DNA of 64,000 bases from [Clostridium] leptum DSM 753 (GTDB taxonomy: Bacteria > Bacillota > Clostridia > Oscillospirales > Acutalibacteraceae): NCBI GenBank assembly GCA_000154345.1, contig DS480347.1, forward strand, positions 372,001 to 436,000. The letters are read 5' to 3'. Below the pieces are notes generated by a model that worked only from the letters and a program-made list of their open reading frames with translations, was not told the origin of the DNA and ran no database searches. Shown in pieces: positions 32,031 to 40,841 of this stretch (positions are counted from its first letter, which is position 1; each line of letters begins with the position of its first letter). The translations under genes were made by a program, and so were the position numbers.

Positions 32031-32744
32031 TTATTTAATTCCATAAACGGCGGTAATCATAGCGTTCGCGGCAAATCCAGAGCCGCCCGAACGGAGAGAC
32101 GTGGAATTCGGGAAATAAAATCCCAAAGCCGTGTCGGGGGAGATTATGATCCTGGCCAGCCCGGAGCCGTCGCTTCCTCCGGAAACATAAGAATCACCGC
32201 CGAAGTCCGCGTGACTGTCCTTTGCTACAGGGAGTAAATTGCCGATGCCCCAGTGAAGTCCGGTGGAATTGGTAGTACCGGTCACCAGAAGCATAGTGAA
32301 GTTCAAAATGCTTTGGGACAGCTGAACTGTAGTATTATTAGTGGTCAGCTTACCCTTCCATAAAGGAATAGCCTTGATCCCGGCGTCCGCCAAGGGAACC
32401 GCACCCACATCGGAGGCCGATAATGTAATATCGCTGGACAGAGCTTTATTGTTCACCTTGCGTGAGGTAGGAACCGCGCCCACATCGGAGGCAGCTGGCA
32501 TTTGAACTAATTTGCTGTTTCCGTTCAGGGTGGCGACCCCATTGGCACTGCCCTTTTCACTTTTTGGAATTAGCATACTAACATCAGCGGGAGAGCCTGC
32601 TTCTCCTTGAGGGCCTTGAGGCCCCTGAGGCCCTACTGGTCCTGTTTCTCCTTGGATTCCTTGCGGCCCTTGCGGCCCAATCTCGCCCTGAAGCCCTTGA
32701 GGCCCCTGAGGCCCCATAACATTTCCTAAGTCTAACGTTGCCAT
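32031..32744 (-). CDS. Phage-tail-fibre-like protein with collagen-like repeats
   Basis: 237 residues. Residues 11-52 are collagen-like Gly-X-Y triplets, mostly GPQ and related. Next come two tail-fibre-type repeats (AASDVGAVP and SASDVGAVP, about 30 residues apart), and a Gly/Ser-rich C-terminal domain that would be the receptor-binding tip. No signal peptide. AGGAG precedes the ATG; the upstream gene ends 4 bases before. Similar proteins end prophage tail operons, but no structural phage gene is nearby. Confidence 0.8.
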   Translation of the reverse strand: MATLDLGNVMGPQGPQGLQGEIGPQGPQGIQGETGPVGPQGPQGPQGEAGSPADVSMLIPKSEKGSANGVATLNGNSKLVQMPAASDVGAVPTSRKVNNKALSSDITLSASDVGAVPLADAGIKAIPLWKGKLTTNNTTVQLSQSILNFTMLLVTGTTNSTGLHWGIGNLLPVAKDSHADFGGDSYVSGGSDGSGLARIIISPDTALGFYFPNSTSLRSGGSGFAANAMITAVYGIK

Positions 32745-32748
32745 ATTA

Positions 32749-33480
32749 TCACTCTCCTGTATGATAAATCAAATGTCCGTCTATGATCGATAACGGCGGT
32801 GGACTTCCAGCATCGGTGTACTGAGCAATTAAGTGCCCCTCTTCATTTACATATAGTGTATACATACCATCGGTGGATGCCTGAATCCCGCTGTCGCCTC
32901 GATCTCCTTTATCTCCCTTGTCTCCCTTGGGGCCTTGGATTCCCTGAGCGCCCCGGGGACCAGGAGCGCCGTTAAAAAATCCGCTGTCCCGCTTTTCAAT
33001 GAGATCGTTTTTAACGGCAAGTGCCCCACGGGCAGCTTCCTTCGCCTCCTCTATAACTGCCGGCGCGGAGGAGGCTGCCGCCAAGGCTTCTGTCAGTCGG
33101 GAAAACTCATCTGTGCTCTCGATGGCATCGTCATAGCTGCTCATGACGATGCGAAGAGGGGGGAGAGTTACTTTCAGGACATGCTTTTCCGCATCGATAA
33201 TTTGCAGCTCGCAGAGCTTAGTGATGCCAAATGCCGCCATCATCTGTAAGGTGAGAATTACAGTTACCTGATTTCCTGATGCCTCGCAGGAATGGTAGAT
33301 TATGGTATCGTCCGGCTTCTGTATGTAGATGGATACCGTTTTTCCGGTTAAGTCAAGAGGGGTGCCGTTGTCATAAAGGTGAATAATCAGCTTTCTGCCA
33401 TCTGCTTCCTCCTGAATCACCCGGATTTCTCCAAGGGGCTGCTGCCATGTGCTGTCAATCTCTATTTCTTTGTAGACCAT
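32749..33480 (-). CDS. Phage baseplate upper protein-like (BppU N-terminal domain) with collagen-like segment
   Basis: 243 residues. The N-terminal about 110 residues (ADGRKLIIHLYDNGTPLDLTG, VSIYIQKPDD) resemble the BppU/DUF2479 domain of Gram-positive phage baseplates. A helical Ala-rich part follows, then collagen-like GPRGAQGIQGPKGDKGDKGD (residues 173-192) and a short beta-rich end. GGGAGGTAGGCT lies before the ATG. It is first of a two-gene unit with the fibre protein and is divergent from an XRE regulator. Confidence 0.8.
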   Translation of the reverse strand: MVYKEIEIDSTWQQPLGEIRVIQEEADGRKLIIHLYDNGTPLDLTGKTVSIYIQKPDDTIIYHSCEASGNQVTVILTLQMMAAFGITKLCELQIIDAEKHVLKVTLPPLRIVMSSYDDAIESTDEFSRLTEALAAASSAPAVIEEAKEAARGALAVKNDLIEKRDSGFFNGAPGPRGAQGIQGPKGDKGDKGDRGDSGIQASTDGMYTLYVNEEGHLIAQYTDAGSPPPLSIIDGHLIYHTGE

Positions 33481-33586
33481 AGCCTACCTCCCTAAATTGT
33501 TTTTTCGTTAATAGCGACGGAATGTCAAAGGCCTGAATAAAAACGCCGGCTTATATTCAGTGTTGAGAAATAACGCGTCGATTTAA

Positions 33587-33670
33587 GTGTGCCTTTTGAG
33601 CACATTTTACCCCAAATAAAAGTTCTTGTCAAGCACTAAAACAAAAATTCTTGACAGAAATGTGCCTAAA
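33587..33670. promoter_or_regulatory. Four TGTGCYT-type half-sites in a divergent promoter region
   Basis: TGTGCCTTTTG at 33588-33598 and, inverted, GAGCACATTTT at 33598-33608; inverted AAGCACTAAAA near 33631-33641; and TGTGCCTAAAA at 33661-33671. They cover the -10 and -35 regions of both divergent promoters. The adjacent XRE protein is the obvious candidate to bind them. Confidence 0.5.
33604..33632 (-). promoter_or_regulatory. Promoter of the fibre gene pair
   Basis: On the minus strand, TTGACA (33627-33632), a 17-base spacer and TAAAAT (33604-33609). Confidence 0.8.
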
Positions 33671-33679
33671 AAGTAACAT
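33651..33679 (+). promoter_or_regulatory. Promoter of the XRE gene at 33705
   Basis: TTGACA (33651-33656), a 17-base spacer and TAACAT (33674-33679). Confidence 0.75.
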
Positions 33680-33704
33680 TAGAGTTATGGGGAGTTGATG
33701 CCTA

Positions 33705-34268
33705 ATGAAATTCGATCAAATAAGAAGAGTGAGAAAGGCTGCTCATGTTACACAGGAAGAACTAGCGAAAAGAATCGGTGTAAACCGTGCGCTGATATCC
33801 AAATATGAGACAGGAATCATAGAGCCTTCTGTTTCGCAGCTGCAAAAAATTGCTTCAGCTCTTGGTGTGCCAATGATGGAACTACTGGATTTGGAGGAAG
33901 GGGCGGAACGAATCAAACGGGATGAGAATTTAATCCGCAAGCTTTCCTATGAATTTGATATACCGGCAGAAATCATAAGAAGACGGGCGGCAAACAAAAG
34001 CAGTCATACAGAGATTGACGCTTTGCGCAAATTAGTAAAAGCTGGCTTCATTCTGGACGAAAGCAAAGTAAGCCTTCAAAATGATGAACCTGTTCAGGGC
34101 GTAAAGAAAGCTCAACAAAGCGAAAATGCTTGGGCGCCGGAAAAAGAGGAGTCAAGGCCGCAGCTGCACCGGATCGTGGAGCTGCTTAAAGCCGTGCCGG
34201 ATGACCAGCTTGAGGCTCTTTATGATATCATTGCGATTGTGCTGAAGGCTTTTGATAAAAATGGATAA
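33705..34268 (+). CDS. XRE-family transcriptional regulator, divergent from the fibre genes
   Basis: 187 residues. N-terminal HTH_XRE (IRRVRKAAHVTQEELAKRIGVNRALISKYETGIIEPS, then LQKIASALGVPMMELL). The rest is helical and charged, with no phage-repressor peptidase Ser/Lys pair that I can see. ATG at 33705; the site before it is weak (GGGGAGTTG). Position and shared half-sites suggest that it controls itself and the fibre pair. Confidence 0.88.
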   Translation: MKFDQIRRVRKAAHVTQEELAKRIGVNRALISKYETGIIEPSVSQLQKIASALGVPMMELLDLEEGAERIKRDENLIRKLSYEFDIPAEIIRRRAANKSSHTEIDALRKLVKAGFILDESKVSLQNDEPVQGVKKAQQSENAWAPEKEESRPQLHRIVELLKAVPDDQLEALYDIIAIVLKAFDKNG

Positions 34269-34376
34269 TTTTATTGAAAAAGAAAAACTGGGATTTTATT
34301 AGGGCCTTTTTGCTTATATTTATGTTTTTCGCGTTGCCGGCTTAATTGCGGCGAAAATAAAAAATATTTAAATTGA

Positions 34377-34405
34377 TGTGACCTGGCGGTGTTTTCATAC
34401 GTGTA
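34377..34405 (+). promoter_or_regulatory. Candidate ECF-type promoter of the sigma-factor operon
   Basis: TGTGACC at 34377-34383, a 16-base spacer and CGTGTA at 34400-34405, similar to ECF sigma promoters (TGAAAC-type -35, CGT-type -10). It would fit autoregulation. Confidence 0.4.
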
Positions 34406-34425
34406 TTATATAGGAGGTAAAAAGA

Positions 34426-34908
34426 TTGCGTCACGGAAAAGCAGTTGACCTAGCATCGCTTTATGAAACATACTCAGATATGCTGTTCCGTACGGCACTG
34501 ACCTATGTCAGCCATACGGAGGACGCTCAGGATATTGTTCATGATGTGTTTGCCGCTTATTTGGCAAAGCGGCCCTCCTTCCAGGATGGTTCTCATGAAC
34601 GCGCGTGGATGCTGCGTGTAACCATCAATAAATGCCGAGACCTCCAGCGCCGCAATGCGGTTCGCCGGTATATTCCTTTAGAAGACGCGGAACATCTCAC
34701 CGCAGCGGATGATCCGGCGGCCTTTGAACTGCTGGCTGCCATTCGAAAGCTGCCGGATAAGCTGCACGCAGTGATGGTCCTCCATTATTTGGAAGGTTTA
34801 TCTGTGGAGGAAACGGCAAGCTGCCTGCGTATCTCAATTCCGGCGGCCAAGATGCGTTTGGCACGCGGCAGGCAAAGATTGAAAGAGCTTCTTGGAGCGG
34901 AGGGATGA
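34426..34908 (+). CDS. ECF-type RNA polymerase sigma factor
   Basis: 160 residues. Region 2 (LYETYSDMLFRTALTYVSHTEDAQDIVHDVFAAYL) and region 4 (LPDKLHAVMVLHYLEGLSVEETASCLRISIPAAKMRLARGRQRL) are both clear. TTG start with TAGGAGG upstream. The next gene overlaps by 4 bases and looks like its anti-sigma factor. Five genes follow in one direction and end in envelope acylation functions. Confidence 0.93.
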   Translation: MRHGKAVDLASLYETYSDMLFRTALTYVSHTEDAQDIVHDVFAAYLAKRPSFQDGSHERAWMLRVTINKCRDLQRRNAVRRYIPLEDAEHLTAADDPAAFELLAAIRKLPDKLHAVMVLHYLEGLSVEETASCLRISIPAAKMRLARGRQRLKELLGAEG

Positions 34909-35486
34909 GCATGTTTGATAAACAGTCTATAGAGGCCTATCGAAATATCAAAGCGCCAGAGGAACTCCGGGAAAAGGTAATGCGCTTGAACCCAGAGCTA
35001 AGTTCTCCAGGTTCCAATCACAGATCGAAGAATGCTATGCTTCGTCCGATAGCCGCTGTGGCTTGCGCGGCGGTTTTCTGCCTAGCGGTTTCATTTTCCT
35101 TTTGGAATCAAAAGGATGCTGCGCTTTTGTATCAAGGGATACCTGTTGAAGGCGAACCAGCTGTGATTGCGGCGGACATGCCGCAGTCTGCGGCGCTGGT
35201 CAGAGACAGCGTTCCCAGCGGGATTCCTTTAGAGCTGGAAACGGCGGAAAGGACAAAGGTTTCCGTCTCGGGCGGAGAGCTAAGTGCGTTTGACGCGGAA
35301 GGCATGCTGTTAGGATCAGGGAGGGAAGTGGAGCTTTCAGGGAAAGCGGCGCTTTATTGGGATCTTTCCCAGTCGGACAATTCTGATCTTTTATTGGTGC
35401 TTGCAACAGAGGCTGAGCGGTTTACTTATACGCTTTCCGTGAGCGGCAGCGGTGGGTACATCCTTCAAAAAAACGAGACGCAATAA
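34905..35486 (+). CDS. Putative anti-sigma factor (single-pass membrane protein)
   Basis: 193 residues. A short cytoplasmic N-terminus (residues 1-45), one membrane helix (about 46-66) and an extracytoplasmic domain rich in beta-type sequence and Gly/Ser near the end. The HxxxCxxC zinc motif of classical ZAS domains is absent. Assignment rests on the 4-base overlap with the sigma gene and on topology. Confidence 0.7.
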   Translation: MSMFDKQSIEAYRNIKAPEELREKVMRLNPELSSPGSNHRSKNAMLRPIAAVACAAVFCLAVSFSFWNQKDAALLYQGIPVEGEPAVIAADMPQSAALVRDSVPSGIPLELETAERTKVSVSGGELSAFDAEGMLLGSGREVELSGKAALYWDLSQSDNSDLLLVLATEAERFTYTLSVSGSGGYILQKNETQ

Positions 35487-35513
35487 TAATTAAGATGATA
35501 GGAGAATGTCGGT

Positions 35514-36104
35514 ATGAAAAAAATGTTTATTTGTCTTGTCGGAATGGTAATGGCAATTTCTTTGGCTGGGTGCGGAGGCCAAAGCGATGCGCAGAACGGC
35601 GGCTCAGCTCCTGATTCCAGCTATACCAGCGCGGTTCAAGTCCTGGAAACGGTGATTGATGCCTATACGGAGGAGCAGAAATTTCCTATTGGCGGCGGAG
35701 ACTCTGAAAATTTGACTTCGGAAGCTCCTGGCGCGTTTGATATTTCAAAAACCGAGGAACTGGATATGACCCTTGGACTGCCGGAAAGCGAGGCAGCCAA
35801 CATAGACGACGCCGCTTCTATGGTTCACATGATGAACGCGAATACTTTTACCGGCGCCGCCTACCGCCTGAAAAGCGGGGTTCAAGTGGAGGAATTCTCC
35901 GAGGCGGTAAAGGAGAATGTTTTGGCCAAGCAGTGGATGTGCGGTATGCCGGATACGATGGTGGTAATTGATGTGGACGGCCAGTATGTGCTTACTGCGT
36001 ATGGAGCAGACGAGCTGATAGAGACCTTTAAAACCAACGCGCTTTCAGCCCTTGACGGCGCAAAGGTGGTTTTGGATGCCCCAGTGGTGGAAAATGGATT
36101 CTAA
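35514..36104 (+). CDS. Lipoprotein, DUF4358-like
   Basis: 196 residues. Signal peptide with lipobox LAGC (Cys20), then a disordered Gly/Ser segment and one alpha/beta domain (LDMTLGLPESEAANIDDAASMVHMMNANTF, VVIDVDGQYVLTAYG). It resembles DUF4358 lipoproteins, which often stand beside MBOAT and DHHW genes; I recall this from family context and cannot confirm it here. It faces the outside of the membrane. Confidence 0.72.
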   Translation: MKKMFICLVGMVMAISLAGCGGQSDAQNGGSAPDSSYTSAVQVLETVIDAYTEEQKFPIGGGDSENLTSEAPGAFDISKTEELDMTLGLPESEAANIDDAASMVHMMNANTFTGAAYRLKSGVQVEEFSEAVKENVLAKQWMCGMPDTMVVIDVDGQYVLTAYGADELIETFKTNALSALDGAKVVLDAPVVENGF

Positions 36105-36187
36105 GTATTAGAGAGCGATACGCTGAGACGTGTGTAAAAGTCCCCGGATTTAAAATTGCACGATAAGCCAGTAAAGGAAGTGCCGCG

Positions 36188-37585
36188 ATGCTTTTTTCCA
36201 GTATCCCGTTTTTATATTATTTTCTTCCTCTGGTCCTGGCAGCCTATTTTGTCACCCCAGCCCGGTTCCGCAATGGAGTGCTGCTGTTCTCCAGCTTGTT
36301 TTTCTATGCCTGGGGAGAGCCGAAGTATGTTTTGCTGATGGCGGTCTCCATTCTGTGCGGTTACGGCTTCGGGCTTTTGCTGGAACGGTATCGGGGCGGG
36401 CGGGCCGCGAAATATATCTGCGGAATTTCGGTGGGAATCAGTCTTTGTTTTCTCTTGTATTTTAAGTATGCGGACTTTTTTCTGCAGAATTTCAATGCGG
36501 TTGCCGGCGCGGACTTTCCGCTCCTGCATATTGCTCTGCCCATCGGGATCAGCTTCTATACCTTCCAGATCATCAGCTATACTGTGGACGTGTATCGGGG
36601 AGAACCCGCACAAAAAAATCTGGTTCATCTCGCGGCCTATATCGCGATGTTTCCCCAGCTGATCGCCGGGCCGATTGTCCGGTATTCTGATATTGCCGCG
36701 CAGCTTGAGGATCGGACCCATTCCACCGCTCTTGCCGCGGAGGGAATCAGGCGGTTTATTATCGGATTGGGAAAAAAGATCCTCTTAGCCAATCAATTGG
36801 GAGAGCTGTGCGGCGCGTTTCGGGCTTCGGAGGAAAAGTCCGTTCTCTTTTACTGGCTGTACGCGTTGGCGTTTGCGCTGCATATTTATTTCGACTTTTC
36901 AGGATACAGCGATATGGCGATTGGGCTTGGAAAGATTTTTGGATTCCGTTTTTTGGAAAATTTTAATTACCCCTATATTTCCTCCAGCATCACAGAGTTT
37001 TGGCGACGCTGGCATATTTCACTTGGAACGTGGTTCCGAGACTATGTATATATCCCCTTGGGAGGAAATCGTGTTGGAAAATACCGCCATTTGCTGAATA
37101 TTTTGGCGGTGTGGGTTCTGACGGGCTTCTGGCACGGAGCCGCCTGGAATTTTGCCGTTTGGGGCCTTTTGTTCGCCGTGCTTTTGATGGTGGAAAAAAT
37201 GTGGCTGTTGAAGCTCCTGCGCAAGCACAAAATGATTGCGCGTATTTACGTGCTGTTTTTTGTGTTGATCAGCTTCGTCCTATTCAACGCGGATAATATG
37301 GGGCAGGCTTTTTCCGACCTGGCAGGTTTATTTGGAGCCGGCGGAATTCCTCTGGCGTCGGACGAAGCGCTTTATTATCTCAGCAGCTTTTCTTTGATTC
37401 TGCCTATAGCCATAATTGGCGCTACGCCGCTGATCAAAAATGGATTCGAACGTCTTTCAAAAAATTGCGCGGCGGTGCGGATTTTAAATATCGCCGAGCC
37501 CATTGCGCTCTTATCGATCCTCCTGGTCATGACCGCCTATCTGGTGGATGGCTCGTTCAATCCTTTCCTGTATTTTCGATTTTGA
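36188..37585 (+). CDS. MBOAT-family O-acyltransferase (AlgI/DltB-like)
   Basis: 465 residues with about ten membrane segments. Family blocks: GISFYTFQIISYTVDVYRG, PQLIAGPIVRYSDI, YFDFSGYSDMAIGLGKIFGF and FWRRWHISLGTWFRDYVYIPLGG; the catalytic His is in TGFWHGAAWNF. It moves an acyl group across the membrane for O-acylation of an exopolymer. The DHHW gene follows after 14 bases. The acceptor (teichoic acid or polysaccharide) is not shown by the sequence. Confidence 0.95.
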   Translation: MLFSSIPFLYYFLPLVLAAYFVTPARFRNGVLLFSSLFFYAWGEPKYVLLMAVSILCGYGFGLLLERYRGGRAAKYICGISVGISLCFLLYFKYADFFLQNFNAVAGADFPLLHIALPIGISFYTFQIISYTVDVYRGEPAQKNLVHLAAYIAMFPQLIAGPIVRYSDIAAQLEDRTHSTALAAEGIRRFIIGLGKKILLANQLGELCGAFRASEEKSVLFYWLYALAFALHIYFDFSGYSDMAIGLGKIFGFRFLENFNYPYISSSITEFWRRWHISLGTWFRDYVYIPLGGNRVGKYRHLLNILAVWVLTGFWHGAAWNFAVWGLLFAVLLMVEKMWLLKLLRKHKMIARIYVLFFVLISFVLFNADNMGQAFSDLAGLFGAGGIPLASDEALYYLSSFSLILPIAIIGATPLIKNGFERLSKNCAAVRILNIAEPIALLSILLVMTAYLVDGSFNPFLYFRF

Positions 37586-37599
37586 TTGGGGGAAAGCAT

Positions 37600-38697
37600 A
37601 TGACAACGAAACGGAAAAATTGGATGGTTTGCGTACTGGCTGCCGTGTTTTTGGCAGCTTCCTTTCTGATGTGTGTGTTTCTTCCCAAAGGGGAGTATTC
37701 GGATAGCGAGAGACGTAAGCTTGCGGCACCGCCGGAATTATCGGCGGACACCATTTTTAATGGGAGGTTTATGTCGGAATCTGAGACATATGTCCAGGAT
37801 CATTTCCCTTTTCGGGATCAATTCCGCACGCTGAAGGCCCTGAGCGCAGCCTGTTTGTTTCAACGAAAAGATAATAACGGTATCTATGTGTTTGAAGGCT
37901 CAGCAGCGGCGATGGAGTATCCTATGGATGAAGCGTCGTTAAGCCGAGCGGCAAGCCGCTTCAGATATCTCTATCAAAAATATCTGGATGATAGCAATAA
38001 GGTGTATTTATCCATTATCCCTGATAAAAATTGCTATTTGGCGGAACAAAGCGGCCACCTTTCGATAGATTACAGCCTTTTGGAAGAACAGCTGCTGCAA
38101 CAGACGGGCTTTGCCGATTATATCTCCATTTCAGACCTTTTAGAGAGCGGAGATTATTATAGAACCGACGTCCATTGGCGGCAGGAACAGATCACAGACG
38201 TAGCGGAACGTCTGGCTCAGGCGATGGGCGCCACCCTGTCCAAGGATTATAAGGAAAATCTGCTGGAGCGGGATTTTTATGGGGTGTATTGCGGGCAGTC
38301 AGCCTTGCCTTTGGCTCCGGATTCTCTTTATTATCTGACAAATGACGCCATTGAGAACTGTACTGTGTACGACTTCCAGAACAATCGGGCGGGCCAGGTA
38401 TATGATTTTGGGCGTGCTATGGGGAAGGACCCTTACGAGCTGTTTCTTTCCGGACCTTTGTCGCTGCTGACTATGGAGAATCCTCAGGCGCAAGCCGGAC
38501 GGGAGTTGATTTTGTTTCGAGACTCCTTCGGTTCCAGTATCGCTCCATTGCTGATCAGCGGATATTCTAAGATTACCCTGGTTGACATTCGTTATATCCA
38601 TCCCGATTACCTTGCCCGGTTTATTGATTTTGAAGGATGCGATGTGCTGTTTCTGTACAGTACTTTGGTATTGAACAACAGTGAAACATTAAAGTAG
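37600..38697 (+). CDS. DHHW family protein (AlgJ/AlgX-like)
   Basis: 365 residues. An N-terminal signal anchor (about 8-28) puts an SGNH-like domain outside the membrane. The signature DVHW is in YYRTDVHWRQEQI, and LILFRDSFGSSIAPLL is the second conserved block. It is the usual extracytoplasmic partner of an MBOAT protein and probably completes acetyl transfer. GGGGGAAAG precedes the ATG at 37600; the frame that opens at 37465 overlaps the MBOAT gene. Confidence 0.9.
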   Translation: MTTKRKNWMVCVLAAVFLAASFLMCVFLPKGEYSDSERRKLAAPPELSADTIFNGRFMSESETYVQDHFPFRDQFRTLKALSAACLFQRKDNNGIYVFEGSAAAMEYPMDEASLSRAASRFRYLYQKYLDDSNKVYLSIIPDKNCYLAEQSGHLSIDYSLLEEQLLQQTGFADYISISDLLESGDYYRTDVHWRQEQITDVAERLAQAMGATLSKDYKENLLERDFYGVYCGQSALPLAPDSLYYLTNDAIENCTVYDFQNNRAGQVYDFGRAMGKDPYELFLSGPLSLLTMENPQAQAGRELILFRDSFGSSIAPLLISGYSKITLVDIRYIHPDYLARFIDFEGCDVLFLYSTLVLNNSETLK

Positions 38698-38889
38698 AAC
38701 TGAGAAACCGGGTGTTAGAATAGGAGTGACGGCGCGTCGGACGGCCAGGCCATAGCGCCGCGTATAAGAAAATGGAATAAGAAGGAGAATAAAAACGCCT
38801 GAAATGTCATGATGCGATGAAACGGTTTGAGCCGGAATTTTAGCGGTAAAAGAGCCAGCGGGCTCTTGCGATGTGTTTTAGTTTGAAGC
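38698..38889. other. Intergenic stretch after the DHHW gene
   Basis: No open frame with a plausible ribosome-binding site. A small AGAGCC/GGGCTCT hairpin is present near 38850. The main element of this gap is the terminator at 38890; beyond it, to 39087, I see nothing. Confidence 0.45.
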
Positions 38890-38936
38890 TAAAAATTACC
38901 CTCCATGCGTAAAAACAGCATGGAGGGTAATTTTTT
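38890..38936. terminator. Bidirectional terminator between the acylation operon and putP
   Basis: AAATTACCCTCCATGC and GCATGGAGGGTAATTT form a perfect stem with A and T runs outside; the genes on either side converge. Confidence 0.9.
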
Positions 38937-39087
38937 ACTGGAAGAATTTTGTGAGGCATAAAATTCTTCTTATAGCTGAAATTTACAGATTGATAAACCT
39001 ATCAGAAAAATCATTCAATGGATAAAAAAGCAAACGAACCTATTGCTGTGCTTTTAGTGCTTTTCATACTTTGAAAAAACCGTAGTT

Positions 39088-40626
39088 TTAATTTTTGGGA
39101 GAAATCTCCATACCCTTAGAGCGGACAACGTCGTCGAATTCGTCCAGCATTTCTCGGCTGGGCGCTTTCGTCAGCAGGCTGACTATGATCATCAGCACCA
39201 GATTGATGGCAAAGCCGGGAACCAGGGAATACAGGCCGGTCTGAACAGCCAGGGTAGCGCCTCCGAACAGAGGAATGTAATCCCAAAGGATTACGGTTAA
39301 GCCGCCGGCGATCATACCAAAAGCGGCGCCGGTAACGTTAGAGCGTTTCCAGAACAGGCTCATGAGAACTACGGGACCGAAGGTAGCGCCGAAACCGGCC
39401 CAGGCATTGGAAACCAAACCCATAACGCTGCTGTTGGGATCTAAGGCAATCATAAAGGCCACGGCAGAAACCACCAGAACGGTAATCCGGCTGATGAGAA
39501 GCATGGACTTATCACTGGCCTTTTTGTTAATAACGCCCTTGTAAACATCTTCCGAGATGGAAGACGCCGTCACCAGAAGCTGAGAATCGGCGGTGGACAT
39601 AATAGCCGCCAAAATAGCGCAGAGCAATAAGCCGCCGATAAAGGGAATGTGGATGTGGTTATTAAAGATGTCCTGAATCATGTTGATAAACACATTTTCC
39701 TGCTGTCCGTTTGCCAATAAGGAATCCTGGAAATAGGAACGTCCGATGATCCCCAGGAAGCAGGCGGCAGATAAAGAGATGACTACCCAGGTAATGGCTA
39801 CTTTTCTGGATTTCCGCACTTCATTTTCATTTTTAATCGCCATAAAACGGACCAGAATATGGGGCATCCCAAAGTAACCTAATCCCCAGGCCAGCTGGGA
39901 AATAATGCTTACAGCGCTCATAGGATTGCCGTTGTCATAAAAAGGATTTAAAAAGTTGGTGCCCAAGCTGTCGAGAACGGCTTTGGTTTCTCCAAAGCCT
40001 CCCATGACGGAAACGGCGAAAAACGGAACCACCATCAAAGCAATCAGCATCATAAAGCCTTGGATAAAATCAGTCCAGCATACCGCCAAAAAGCCGCCGA
40101 AAAAGGTGTAAATCAAAATAACCGCGGCGCCGATGGCCAAAGCCCATATGTAGTCCAAGCCAAAAACAGAAGAAAATAATTTCGCTCCGGCAGAAAAGGC
40201 AGAGGCGGTATAAACCAGGAAGAAAACCATGATAAATAAGGAAGAAGCCACTCTGAGGAGCTTTGACTTGTCATGGAACCGGTTCTCGAAAAATGCCGGT
40301 AAGGTGAGAGAATTTCCCGCGCGGATGGTGTATCTGCGCAGCCGTGAGGAGATGAGGGCCCAGTTTAGAATTGTGCCGATACACAAGCCTACCGCAATCC
40401 AGATTTGACCGGTGCCTAACGCATAAATAGCGCCGGGCAGTCCCATCAAAAGCCAGCCGCTCATATCCGAAGCCTGCGCGCTGAGAGCCGCGACCCAGCC
40501 GTTTAAGGAACGCCCGCCCAAGAAATAATCTTCAGAGCTTTTGGTCCTTTTCATAGAAAGGAAACCAATCAAAAGCATTACCAAAAGGTAAACGCCGAAT
40601 GCGATGAATGTCCATAAATAATCCAT
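39088..40626 (-). CDS. putP: Sodium/proline symporter
   Basis: Sodium:solute symporter family protein of 512 residues with 13 membrane segments. ALSAQASDMSGWLLMGLPGAIYALG (sodium-site region), GGFLAVCWTDFIQGFMM and the LITAVLCAILAAIMSTADSQLLV-like segment fit PutP closely. It imports proline with sodium. A strong GGGGGAA ribosome-binding site precedes the ATG, and an extended -10 lies 50 bases upstream. Confidence 0.94.
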   Translation of the reverse strand: MDYLWTFIAFGVYLLVMLLIGFLSMKRTKSSEDYFLGGRSLNGWVAALSAQASDMSGWLLMGLPGAIYALGTGQIWIAVGLCIGTILNWALISSRLRRYTIRAGNSLTLPAFFENRFHDKSKLLRVASSLFIMVFFLVYTASAFSAGAKLFSSVFGLDYIWALAIGAAVILIYTFFGGFLAVCWTDFIQGFMMLIALMVVPFFAVSVMGGFGETKAVLDSLGTNFLNPFYDNGNPMSAVSIISQLAWGLGYFGMPHILVRFMAIKNENEVRKSRKVAITWVVISLSAACFLGIIGRSYFQDSLLANGQQENVFINMIQDIFNNHIHIPFIGGLLLCAILAAIMSTADSQLLVTASSISEDVYKGVINKKASDKSMLLISRITVLVVSAVAFMIALDPNSSVMGLVSNAWAGFGATFGPVVLMSLFWKRSNVTGAAFGMIAGGLTVILWDYIPLFGGATLAVQTGLYSLVPGFAINLVLMIIVSLLTKAPSREMLDEFDDVVRSKGMEISPKN

Positions 40627-40675
40627 GTTTTTTCCCCCTCAATTTTAAACCGTTTTAAAGAGCTGATACCAGCTT

Positions 40676-40684
40676 AGTATAGCA
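40676..40684 (-). promoter_or_regulatory. putP extended -10
   Basis: TGC followed by TATACT on the minus strand, 50 bases before the putP start; the -35 is poor. Confidence 0.55.
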
Positions 40685-40758
40685 TAAGTTTTTTTCAATT
40701 ACTACCCGCTTTTTGGACAAATGCGTTAGGGGAGTTTCTTCACTTAATACAAAAAACT

Positions 40759-40789
40759 AAAAAGGCGCAGCCAAAAGCTGCGCCTTTTT
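40759..40789. terminator. Bidirectional terminator after the 47-residue protein gene
   Basis: AAAAAGGCGCAGC and GCTGCGCCTTTTT form a 13-bp perfect stem around CAAAA. Confidence 0.88.
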
Positions 40790-40802
40790 AGAAAGGAAGG
40801 TT

Positions 40803-40826
40803 ATGAAAAAAGTATGTCAAGCCTAA
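40803..40826 (+). other. Hairpin/Shine-Dalgarno/mini-ORF unit 1 (7 codons)
   Basis: After the hairpin at 40759-40789 comes AAAGGAAGG and ATGAAAAAAGTATGTCAAGC, then a stop. It is too short to call a gene. Its layout repeats in unit 2 at 41226. Confidence 0.3.
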
Positions 40827-40841
40827 AAGGCAAAGGAGAAA

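Noticed and set aside
32031..33480. Complete prophage
   Set aside because: Only two fibre/baseplate-like genes are present; no head, tail tube, lysis or integration genes lie around them.
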